Shown: positions 21,962 through 32,202 of the stretch, in pieces
Position numbering within the stretch: position 1 is the stretch's first letter
Layout: the number at the start of each line of letters is the position of its first letter
DNA from: Linnemannia elongata
Lineage: Eukaryota > Mortierellomycota > Mortierellomycetes > Mortierellales > Mortierellaceae
NCBI GenBank assembly: GCA_036320915.1
Contig: JAXBDG010000008.1
Coordinates: forward strand, 2,542,001-2,606,000
Direction: 5' to 3'
DNA: 64,000 nucleotides
Notes under the pieces: model-generated
Seen by the model: the letters and a program-made list of their open reading frames with translations, nothing else
The model's database searches: none
Told to the model about the DNA's origin: nothing
Translations under genes and position numbers: made by a program

Positions 21962-22688
21962 GGAGGGGGACTCCATACCAAAGGATCCATGCCAGCCTCG
22001 ACCAACGAAATCGCCACGAGGACCTAAAAAACCAGAAGAAGAAAAAGAAGCAGTAAAGAAATAAAAAGCAAGCAGATTGTATCGTTAATAAGAATGCCCA
22101 TTGGAACGTTTTTCTTAGATTTTGATCATCGTTCAAAATGATAATGACGATGACATAGTAATGAGGTTTGTAGCGGAATGATCAATGGAGTGTGTTGAAG
22201 GAAGGAAGGAAGAGTAGGAGGTGGAGCAGTTATTACCGGCGCTCGTCCGATTCCAGAGACACAATGGACGGCTATACAACGATCGGGCGTAGGTGACTCG
22301 TAAAAGACCTCGTCATTGAGTTCTAGCCAGCGGGCGACAATCTCTTTTGTTGGCGCCGTTCCATCCTCGAACTTCCTACATGGTTGGAAGGAGTAAAAGA
22401 GAACGTTTTCAATTGCTGTTTGTCTTTCTTGAGTATATAAACGCTTTAATTGACATACAACGAAGCGAGAATAGAGACAAGTAATTACATATCATCATGC
22501 ACGACGATGCCGATGGAGGTCAAGGGTTGGATATTGTAGGGAGACCCTTCGCAGATACGGACGAGGTCGGTTACGTTGTGTTCTTCGAATATGGGGATGT
22601 AGGCGGGGAGGGACTTGTCAGAAGGACAATCAAGGATGAGGAATGAGAGGTCCCCGACCTTTATGGGACTTATGCTGAACCTTGACAT
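21238..22688 (-). CDS. PRL-type protein tyrosine phosphatase (PTP4A family)
   Basis: There are five exons: 22688-22489, 22375-22237, 22023-21979, 21721-21651 and 21502-21238, encoding 239 aa. The active-site loop HCVSGIGRAPVL gives C105 and R111. The general acid is probably D71 in KFEDGTAP. C46 in VRICEG matches the regulatory cysteine of animal PRLs that forms a disulfide with the catalytic one. The block DAIAYIRKARRGALNRVQ is the standard helix after the loop. PRLs are phosphatases implicated in growth and Mg2+ transport (known). Unlike animal PRLs (~170 aa, CaaX prenylation) this protein has a ~75-residue Asn/Ser/Pro-rich extension ending in a basic KKKHGFISKLFGRK, with no CaaX box. Intron 4 carries a 29-nt A run on the plus strand. 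It is transcribed divergently from an AIG1 GTPase. Confidence 0.9.
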
Positions 22689-23543
22689 TTGTTTTTATGG
22701 TTGGAATGAAGAAGGATTGAGCGAATGAATGAATGAATGAATGAATGAATGAATGAATGAATGAATGAATGAGGAAAGGGTATGAGTATGAGAGGGGGTG
22801 TAGAAGTGCGAGAAGGTGAAAGAAGGGAGGGCGAAGTGGAGGCGTTGAAGTGTGAGAGGTATGTTAGTATGTTAGTGGCGTGACTGGCAAAGAAGAGAGA
22901 GAGAGAGAGAGAAGAGAAGAGAAGAGAAGAGAGCGACAGCCTCTGTTTTTCAGTCCGTCAGCCCGTCAGTCTGTCTCGTCTTGTCTCGGCTGTTGTGGAA
23001 GGGTATCAGCGCTAGTGCCAGTTAGAAGCTGTCAATAAGCAAAAGCGAGCAAAGGCAAAAGAAGTGCCTGCGCCCTTTTGGAGTTTGCCGGCCATTCAAA
23101 TTTGCATATTGGCACGAACAGAAAAAGAGGAGGCAGGAGACAACAACACAAAACACAGACATCGTTCATTTTTCTTTATTTTATTTCCCTCTCTCTCATT
23201 CTCTCTTCTCTCTTCCCTCTTCTCTCTTCTCTCTCCTCTCTCCTCTTCTCTACTCCTTCCTCTCTCTCTCTCTCTTTTTCTAACTAATCTCCCTTCACAC
23301 TTGCAACAAACAACAGAAAACACCCCTTGCCGACCGTTGTCTCGTCGCCACCACCACCACCACCACCAACAAAACAACACCCACTAGTCTGCTCGACTCT
23401 CATTAGCAACTCAGGACACTCGCTGCTCAGAGATTCATTCCTCCTCAAGGAAAACATAACGGACCAGAGGACTGGACACAGCCCCATCTCCTTCGTCAAA
23501 CAAAAAAAAATAAAAAAAATACGACAACCACAGGTCAACCCCA
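22689..23543. promoter_or_regulatory. Divergent intergenic region between the PRL and AIG1 genes
   Basis: This contains a GAAT tetranucleotide array (22723-22772), AG-rich runs on the left (22890-22930) and a long CT-rich tract on the right (23170-23280). The pyrimidine tract is oriented with the AIG1 gene, and the purine one reads as pyrimidine toward PRL, the pattern of both promoters. A CCA run (23346-23370) lies in the AIG1 5' leader. Core promoter elements were not identified. Confidence 0.5.
22723..22772 (+). repeat. GAAT tetranucleotide microsatellite, ~12.5 copies
   Basis: A pure GAAT array 35 bp upstream of the PRL start codon. Confidence 0.95.
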
Positions 23544-25193
23544 ATGGACCAGCAGGACTACCAGTACCAGCAATATATGCTGCAACTACAGCAACAGCAG
23601 CAGCAACAGGAACAACAACAACGTCTCCAGCAGCAACAACAAAAGGCCGAGGCCATGCCCTCCTCCCGCGAATTCACCGTCGTCGCTCTTGGCCGCAGTG
23701 GTGAAGGTACCTTAAACGACAAGGAGTGGCGAAAAGAAAGAGGCGATGCCACCATCTGACTTCTTCCAAAAAGCGTTTTCTTGGAAGCACTGGACTTTTG
23801 TTCTATTACTCACTCATAATATGCTTCTCCTTCTTCCTTTCCTCTTAACGTTGTAAACTTTGTTGGATAGGCAAGAGCACGCTCCTGAACTCGATCCTTG
23901 GCAAAGAAATGTTTCTCACCAAGGCATCCGTGAGCGTAAGTCGACAGAACCATGAGCGAAGAAACAGGAAAAAATAATACTGGGGCGGGTTTGAATTGTC
24001 CAGAGAACGGGAAACTTACGCCAGACAGAGCAAGTCAAGCGACCAGTTCAGGATACAGCCTTCTTACATTTTACTTCTGGATGGACGGACATCGACTCTT
24101 TTTCATGCGCGCGCGCGTGTGCACATGCAAAGGCTGAGAGGGCAATGATTTGTTTACTGCCAACATCGTGCATCTTGACTAACGAACAATCCTGTCTTGT
24201 TCTACTTTATTTTTTCAACTTGTATTAGGAGGTGACAACAAAGGTCAACCAGGCAACAAACCACTTTCTCAATATCCCAACCAACCCTGTGATGCACTGT
24301 ATCGACACACCCTCGTTCAATGGACAGCTACACGACCCCGTACGCGTCAAGGAACTCGGGGAACTCTTGACCAAGGTTGCAGCCGGTGTTGACGCTTTTC
24401 TCTTTGTTGTCAAATGCACACGTTACAGGTATGCAGAGGGCATATGTGCACGCACACAGGAAAAGTTGGTTTTGAGAGCAAACAAGCAAGAAGCAGGAGA
24501 CAACGGCGTCTCTTATTTTGTTCGTTTCCGATAGTTCAGGCCTCGCACTAACATAAAGTTAACAACTGACCCACCATGCAAAAATGAAATAGATATGACA
24601 GCACGTTCGAGTCGACATTACAGACACTCCAGAGATTGTTGACGCCTGCATTCTGGCCAAAGTTGATTATCGTCTTTACACACGCCACCCCAGAGATCCT
24701 GCCAGCAAATCCAGAGTTTCGACTGTCGTTGATGGCGTGGGCGCGTGAAATCCAGGAGGGGTTCAAGTTACCGAAACCACCACTGACGGTCTTTGCAATG
24801 GATTATGTTCGATTCCCTTACCCTTCAGGAGGAGCACAGGAGTTTTGGAACACGCTGATGACTCTCGACGCCAACACGGAGCCCTACTGCCACAAGCCCT
24901 TCCTGGAGAGTTTCGGGAACGGAATTGCGGTTGATGGATATGTCCAGCGGATCAAGGGCTATCTTGCTGTCTACGAACCGGCCTTTTTCGAGGAGCAGGC
25001 TGAGGGACAGTACCGCGAGAACGAACAAAAGAAGAAGAAGGAGAACATGTTTGGATTCTTCCGGAAAAAGAGCTCCAAGACGCCTGCGGCTGGTATGATC
25101 GGATCGACACCCTCGACACCGCCCTCACGGACGGCCTCTGCAGCAACTACCACCACTTCTAGATCCAAAAGCGCTGGCGCCTGGTCACCATAG
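23544..25193 (+). CDS. AIG1/IMAP-family GTPase with polyQ N-terminus and basic C-terminal tail
   Basis: There are four exons: 23544-23706, 23871-23935, 24229-24428 and 24593-25193, encoding 342 aa. Residues ~8-33 are Gln-rich. The P-loop GRSGEGKST (50-58) is split by intron 1 between GE and the following G-KST. A G2-type region lies around KASVSEVTTKV and G3 is DTPSF. A region like the AIG1 conserved box follows (VDAFLFVVKCTRYRYDSTF), then THAT in place of the NKxD of Ras-type G4, as AIG1 proteins often have. After the GTPase fold a charged helix (EEQAEGQYRENEQKKKKEN) leads to MFGFFRKKSSK and a Ser/Thr-rich end. AIG1 GTPases act at membranes, often by oligomerising on them (known for IMAPs), so the basic/aromatic tail may be an anchor (inference). 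Confidence 0.88.
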
Positions 25194-25794
25194 CCCTTTG
25201 TTGGATCGGAGCGCGATACATGGGGTTGACGCAATGAGGCGAGCGGTAGCGAGAGATGGGATAGTGGTAAGAAGTTTTGAACAAATAATAATAAAAAAAG
25301 GAGATAATAAAACGAGATATCCTTGTCCCATCGCTCCTCTTTTTTCTGGCAGTGTCCACTTCATCTTTTTTTATTTTTTTTTGTGTCCATCAATAATAGC
25401 ATCGACAACAAACCGATCACTGTCTACTTTGCTCTTGTTTTATTTTTTTTTCTTGTGCCTCTTCGGTGATATTTGCATTGTATGGTACCTTTGACATGGT
25501 AGTAAGAAGTGGAGAAAGCAGCTCTGTCCTTTCCTCTTTCAATCGTCTCTTTGCTGCAATTGGTCCATTTTTGTAGGTTCATGATGCATAACGGTCGTAC
25601 TATACTTACTTGACTTACTTGTACTCCATCTTTTGGGACTACTTCTTTACTTTAACTTGGCTAAATCTCATTTTTATTTTTTTAGTGCGACGAACCTTCG
25701 CGTCAGAGAAAAGGAGAAGACGTACAAAAAGGTGCGCCCACTTCCAACTTCTTTCTCCTTTCTTCTTACACTTTTTTCCTTTACTCATTCCACC
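25194..25794. other. Intergenic: AIG1 3' flank and F-box gene promoter
   Basis: AT-rich 3' sequence with AATAAT-type signals near 25287 is followed by T- and CT-rich sequence (25730-25790) just before the next ATG. The downstream frame is open back to 25633 without an ATG, but the ATG at 25795 has the better context. Confidence 0.45.
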
Positions 25795-26781
25795 ATGACC
25801 TCCTCAACACCACTCTCACTCGTAGACACAACAACACTCTCACACACAACAACCCTCTCGCCATCACTTCAACACCTACACGCAACCACCCCACCAACTG
25901 CGTCACTCTCTTCCCTCCCTCCAGAATGTCTCGAACACATCCTAGCCTACCACCGGTCTGACTTAACCCTCCTTCACGCCCTCCTCCTCGTCAACAGGAC
26001 CTTCTTCCAACTCACCGTCCCGCTCCTCTATCAATCCCCCTTCTTGCTCATCAAGGCCTCGGATCGGGACAGGTTACCCTATGAGAAATTTAAGCGACAG
26101 GTGAAGCTCCTTTGGTTGCTGTTGAGTTCTGTCCATCATTTGCCGTGGGTTAGGCAGGAGTTGCCGCCGTTTTCGGAAGAGTTTCCTGTGCTGTGGAACC
26201 CTGCATTGGAGGAGGGGCAAGTTTTGAGGTTGCTTGGTCGTATTGATGATGGTGATAGGAACAGTGCCATGAGTCAGGAGTCGGATTCGATAGGATCGGA
26301 CGGAACGAGACGACAGGACGGGAAGAAGAAAGAAGGAGGAGGAGTGTCTGTGCGGTTCCTAACAGTCGACTATTTGAACTATTACACACACCACAACCAC
26401 AGCACGATCTCGGACGCCTTACCAACACTATTCCCGTCGTTAATCTGTTATCATATGGACCAGTGGTCATCTTCAAAGGACATGATCCGGATCCGAGGGA
26501 CAGTCGAGCGAGCGCTCTTGATGCATCGACCAGAGGGGATTGTGTCGCTTGCGGTTCCAATTACGAGAGTCAAAGCGGTTCAGGAGGCTGTTGCTGCTTC
26601 GGTGGCCGAGAAGGAGTCTTCTGGAGCAGGAGTAGTGGTGATGGGTGGAGGGACTGGGACGGGGTTGAGGCGGTTGAGGAGGATAGAGTTTTATGATATC
26701 CGACAAGAGTTCTCGGTCGAGGATGTGCTCACCTTTCTAGATTCCTTACGCAGACCCCCGTCATCTCCATCTGCCTCTGGG

Positions 26782-26837
<56 letters not shown>

Positions 26838-27320
26838 GATGCTACTCACGGAGATCAAGATCGGAGGCCCTAGTGACTATGGCCTAATCGGCAAACGAGG
26901 TCTCTTCACCATCCTCCAACACCTCTCCTCAACACTCAAGGTCATCGACCTGACAGACTGGCGTGGAGCCGTAATGGATTTGGATCAGATTCCGACCGAA
27001 GCTGTGGAGGTGTTACATTTGAGATTGGATCGGATGCTTGTTGAAAGTACGGGTCCCAAGGTTGTGGAGGGCTGGTTGAAGAGGGCGAAGAGGTTGAGGG
27101 ATTTGCAGATTTGTATTGGACCTGGACATGGGGGGTTGTTTCGATGGGCTGTTGAGAGGAGGCGAAAGAGGGAGAGTGCTGCGCTCTTGAGGGCAAGTCG
27201 TGACGTTGGTGGGGAGAAGGAGAGGGAGCAGGAGGAGAGGGATCTTGTATGCAGGATTGATAGAGAGGAGAGGAGGGGGAGGAGTCCTAGTAGTGGCGAG
27301 GACGACTCTGATGACTCCAC

Positions 27321-27353
<33 letters not shown>

Positions 27354-28680
27354 CGATGATGAGAACGATGATGACGAAGAACCTTATTTGACGACACGAG
27401 GCGGGAGCCCGACAGGAATGAGCTGGGTCGAACAGAGCAAAAGGAGCAACAACGGGGACGAAGATGGGTTGCGAAGGCTGAGTCTTGCAGGAGAGACACC
27501 AGCAGTGTTATGGGGACTCCTTGGCGCGACGACGGCGTTCTGTGATCGACTCGAGTTTCTGGCAGCCAGCTCTTGGAAGCAGCCTCCTTGTACTCCTACC
27601 GAGACTCCTCCCACTCCAGGACAAGGATCTAGTCAGGTCGCGCATGGTGTGGGACACGAGCACGAACATAGCAGTCACGGACATGGATCAACTCCAAGCC
27701 AAGCAACACCTCGCCTTTACTGGTCGGCGATGATGACTCGCTTGGTCCACCTAGACCTCAAAGGGGAAATTGCGTCCGTCTCCTTCGACATGCGATCCCT
27801 CGCCCAAGCTCCTTTCCTCCAACGGCTCAAACTGGACACTTACAAGTCTGATATCGAGCCTGCTTTAACGAGGATTCCAGAGTTATTGGATTCGGTGAGC
27901 GGGACGGTGTGTGAGTTGGAGTTGGTGGGGTCTTGGTTTGTGACGGATGCGGATCTAGAGAGGATGGCGGCGGTGCTGCCGAGGTTAAGAAGGTTGAGGC
28001 TTTCGCATTGTAAGACGCGTTTGGAGGGTGGTGAGGCTGTGGGAGGTGAGGATGACGAGGATGAACGAGAGGAAAGGGAAGTGGTAGTGAAGTCGATTCC
28101 TTCGAAGTTGCCGGATTATTTGTTGGCGGCGATGCCAATGCAGCAGGACATCACCACCAGTCCTTCGGAACCCGTATCCTCTCGGACCCGGTCCCACACT
28201 TCAGGGCATCAACCACAGCATCCTCTACAGGACCAGTCGGCCTCTACTTCCTCGTCACGGGCGCAGAGACCCTCAAGGCCTTCATCTTCACCATCACCCA
28301 CAGTTCCTGCTCCTAGTTCCAAGCACCTCTCCGCAAGAGGACTCGTTCATGCAGTGGAGCAAATGACAGACTTGCATTACCTCCACATCGGGATCTTGAT
28401 CTCCAGCAAGCCGCCTCCTTTTTTCGCGACTAGCTCGTCTTCTTCTTCCTCCTCAGGCGTGGCGATGTCGCCCTGGGATATGCTGGCCGCCGCCGCCGAT
28501 TCTGGATCTGGAAGGAAAGGAAAAATGGAAACTGAGGACAATGACAATTGGGAGGAGGAGGGAGAGGATGTATTATGCCTGGATGAAAAGTCGTTGTTGA
28601 GAGCGTTTGGTGCCCAGAAGGGGTCCGAGAGTCGTGCTTTCCCATTGGAAGTGGAGGTTCAAGAATGTCGTACCTTTTAG
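25795..28680 (+). CDS. F-box / leucine-rich-repeat-like protein
   Basis: A single exon from ATG 25795 (context CCACCATGACC) to TAG encodes 961 aa. Residues ~38-85 form an F-box-like motif: SSLPPECLEHILAYHRSDL, then a LLVNRTFFQLTVPLLY helix. Scattered leucine-rich segments follow (ALKVIDLTDW type, LVHLDLKGEIASVSFDMRSL, VLPRLRRLRLSHC, MTDLHYLHIGILI) that look like irregular LRRs. F-box proteins recruit substrates to SCF ubiquitin ligases (known). Low-complexity insertions include a Gly-Ala run encoded by GGAGCA repeats (26783-26838), an Asp/Glu run (~27300-27385) and Ser/Pro-rich linkers. The length and insertions are typical of fungal F-box proteins. The substrate is unknown. Confidence 0.75.
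26783..26838 (+). repeat. GGAGCA hexanucleotide repeat in coding sequence
   Basis: About nine units encode alternating Gly-Ala in the F-box protein. The repeat keeps frame, so length changes would not break the gene. Confidence 0.9.
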
Positions 28681-28888
28681 CCCGAAATAGAGAAGATATG
28701 TTTCTTGGGCGTGGCATTTGAAATGAAATATTTAGAAATGGGAGGGGTTTATCTTTTTTTTTTTTGCATTTTGCATTTTGCATTTTGTTTATTGCATTGT
28801 TGTTGTACAATTGGTTTCGGTTTTATTATCTATTCTATGGAGTTTGTTGTGTTTGTACTTTTTTTGCTTTTTGCAGTTTTCCAAAACT
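28681..28888. other. Short convergent 3' region
   Basis: Only ~200 bp separate two stop codons of converging genes. The region is T-rich with a repeated gcattttgcattttgc motif (28765-28786). Transcript ends may overlap. Confidence 0.5.
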
Positions 28889-31800
28889 TTAGAAGTAAGT
28901 ATCGCCTCCGTTGTTGTTGTTGTTGCTGTTAGCGTTGTTAGCAGCCTTCTGCATCACAGGAGAATGACCCTTTGCTCTAGCAGGAGGTGCGGGAGGAGGT
29001 GGGGCAGGGTATCCATGCTGCTGTTGGTACTGCTGAGTTGTCGTTGGCAAAGCTGCAGGCTTCATACGAGGTGAAGGGGCGCCAAAGACTTCTTGGGTCA
29101 GGTGTTGAGGCTGGGCTGGGGGAATGTGCTGTTGCTGAACGGTACCGTATTGTGCGACTTGGGGTGGTTCCTGAGACGGCATGGCGGGCATCTTTGGTTT
29201 CACAAAGTTGTCGGGGTTAAACTGGGATTGCGAGGTGGTGGAGGAGGAAGATGTGGGTGGTGGGGGGACAGCGGTTTTGTCGACGGCGGCGAGAACGTCT
29301 CCGAAAAAGTCGTCGTCATCGGCTGGGGAGACGACGGCGTTGATGCGGGGGGATCCTTCAACTCCACCTGGATGACCTTGCTGGGCGTAGGGTGCTTGAG
29401 GAGGTGGCATGGGGGTAGAATATGCACCGTAGGGGTCGTTCATGTAGTCCTCATCTTCATCAGTACTGTCCTCATCTTCTCCGAGTTGGTAGGGGTTGTT
29501 GGAGTACTGCTGTTGCTGTTGGCCACCGGGTGAGCGGATGGGTGAGAGGACGGTGTTGTTTCCGGCAGAGGTGGTACCGTTGGTGGTGTTGACGGTAGGC
29601 TTATTGAAGGACGCGGATGAGATCGATGCAGATGGTGAACTAACACTCTCGGCGGTTTCGAGCATTCTAGCCCGGACCTCTTCATCGTCCTGTGAGTAGA
29701 ACTCATCACTATCTTCCTCCTCCTGTTTGTACTGACCCTGCTGGTTCTGATTCTGCTGCTGCTGTTGCTGCTGCTTAATCTGTTGGCGTTGCTGCTGGTG
29801 CTCCTTGGCAGCTTCATGGTTGGGCAAGACAATAGGTCCAGACTTGGGGACTCCCGTGAACTTGACAGACTTCTTGCGCACAATCTCGGCGCCTCCTGGT
29901 GGGGGCTGGTAGGTTGTCGAGGCTGTTGCGGTGATAGGAGGGCTGGCGATGACGGCTGAGACTGGGGGCAGGGCCGGGACGGGGTTGTTGTTGTTGTTGT
30001 TGTTCATGAAGTTGTCCTCGTCTTCGTCGTCGTCATCTTGGTTGTTGGCGTAGGCTCCAAAGATGGTGTCGCGGTATCCATTGTAGACGGGGCCGTCCTC
30101 GACAACAGGGGCGGCAGGTGGAGGAGGTGGGGGAGGGTGGACGAGAGCTGCTGCTGCAGGAGCGGGTGTAAAGGGTGCGGCGACGACCGGTGCTGGTGGT
30201 GGTGGTGGTGGCTTCACATCTGGCTGAGGGTACTGCTGGTTCTGGGGTTTCTGGAACGGGTTCTGGTCCTCTTCATCGTCCGAATCCGAGAACTCGGCCT
30301 TGTCATCAAACTGTGTAGGGTTCATTGACTTTTGAGCTGCAGGCAAAGGAGTTGGTGTGGATTGGGCGCTTCTCTGTTGCTGCTGCTGTTGTTGGCGTTG
30401 AAGCATCTTTTGTTGTTGCTCCTGGTGATGCTGTTGGACATCAAACTGCTGCATCTCAATCTCCTTCATCCTTGGCGAAGCGCCCGGCTTCAGCTGGTTC
30501 TGTTGGTTCGGGACTTGGCGATGGGCAGGGACGGGAGAAGCGGCAGCGGCAACAGCGGCAGCAACGGCCAAGATCTCACGGTCCTGGGCATGTTGGTTCA
30601 GAGGGCTGCCGGGGGTGGGTTGAGGCGACATGTTGTGAGGGTAGCGCGAAGAACCTGTCGAGGACGAGTATCCAAGAGGAGAGGCACTACCATTGTTCAT
30701 GGGCGAAGGACCATTGTTGCGGTTGACAGGAGGGGACATCATACGAGGGTGGGGGTCATAGGCCGACTCGAGTTCAGACTCGAACGAATCGCGGTTATTC
30801 TGGTGGTAAGGACTCTGATTCCGTTGTCCTGGTCCTCCTGGATGTTGACCACCCATCAGGGGGTTGGGAGGCATGCCGCTGTACTGCTGGGGAGGGGTGC
30901 CAAAAGGCGACTGTTGGGGAGGAGGCAGCTGAGGAGGTTGGTATTGATGGTTCTGGTTCTGTTGGCGAGGGGATGGTGCTCCGTTAGGAGAGTTGGGGTG
31001 GATCATCATCTCGGGGGCTTCGAATGGGTTACGAGTCGCGGTAGGGCTAGTAGGACGCTGCTGGTTCTGGTTCTGGTGCTGCTGAGGTTGGTGTTGGTTC
31101 TGATGCTGCGAACGAGGGCTACCATCAATAGGGCGGTTCAACTTCAAAGGCACAGCCTCTTGACCCTCACTCCTCATATCCGGGATCCCGCCAGCAGAAC
31201 CCGCAGATTTTGTCAAAGACTCTTTATCCTGGTGGGTTCCGCCTCCTTCCTTCGCAAGCCCGCTCTTCCCATCCATCGACCGCGAAGTACTATCCTTGCG
31301 GTCCTCCGCCACACGACGCCGATGGCGACACAAAAAGCACATCGCAACCGCCATCAGGACGGCAATGACGCCTCCGATAATCCCACCAAGCATGGCGGCT
31401 GACATACCACCACTCGACCCTGGAGTGTTAGACGCGGGGTCGGTAGGAGCGCCAGCGCCACCGGAATTGGTTCTTGTGGCAGCCGGCATGGTGACGATGG
31501 GGAGGGGGATGTTGAATTGGCGGGAGGTTTCGACTTTATCTTGACCATCGACGACATTTCTGTACAACGCATAGAAGCTGTGCTGTTGATATCGTAAAAA
31601 ATGGATGAAGTGAAACAATAGAGAAACAAAAAAAGGTGTTCAGGGGTGGTGAAAAAAAGGGGAAAGAAAAAGGCGTTAGGTTTGAGCTGAACAATCATCG
31701 GCTATTGTCCGTTCCTGAAATGAAGAAAAAAAAATCCGATCGAAATTACATTTCTCCACTGCAACCATCATCCAACAGTAGCAAAAGCAAAGAAAGGAAG

Positions 31801-32202
31801 TAAAAGGACAACAAAAAAAGGACTAAAAGAAAGTGAGAGGCGCAAACTTACGAGTCCACCAGTGACATCAGCAGGAATCTGGATCTGAACACTTAGCGCG
31901 GCCTGGGCAACGTTGGCCTGGATATTATATCTCTGTAAAGTCGCCGCACGGAGGGTAAGGTCAAACGGCGCGTTGTTGACTGGGATCGTGCCGTTGGGCG
32001 GTCTGATGCTCCACGTCAGCAGCACAGTGTCGCCTGGGCGGTAAGTCGAGTTGGCGGGTGGAGAAGTGAATTGGATCTCGGCGGTTGCTGTTGCGGCCAG
32101 GGTTGAGAGGACAACGAAGCAGGCGAAAAGCGATTTTTTCAACGTCGACTTTTCACTGGCCCTTGTTGACGTTGTTGGGCGGCGCTGTTGCTGTATCGTC
32201 AT
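28889..32202 (-). CDS. Kre9/Knh1-type single-pass surface protein with very long Gln/Pro-rich tail
   Basis: There are two exons, 32202-31852 and 31582-28889, with a 269-nt intron; the product is 1014 aa. A signal segment (SLFACFVVLSTLAATATA, ~24-41) precedes a Kre9/Knh1-like N-terminal domain (IQFTSPPANSTYRPGDTVLL to SVQIQIPADVTGGL). After a Ser/Thr/Gly linker comes one membrane helix (MLGGIIGGVIAVLMAVAMCF, ~180-200) with a basic stop (CRHRRR). About 810 residues of disordered tail follow, with long Q runs, NNNN runs and several acidic patches (DDEEDQNPF, DSTDEDEDYMNDP types). Proteins of this layout occur in fungal cell walls and as wall sensors (known for related architectures). Signalling from the tail is inference. 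The start ATG at 32202 follows a clear CT-biased promoter. Confidence 0.78.
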
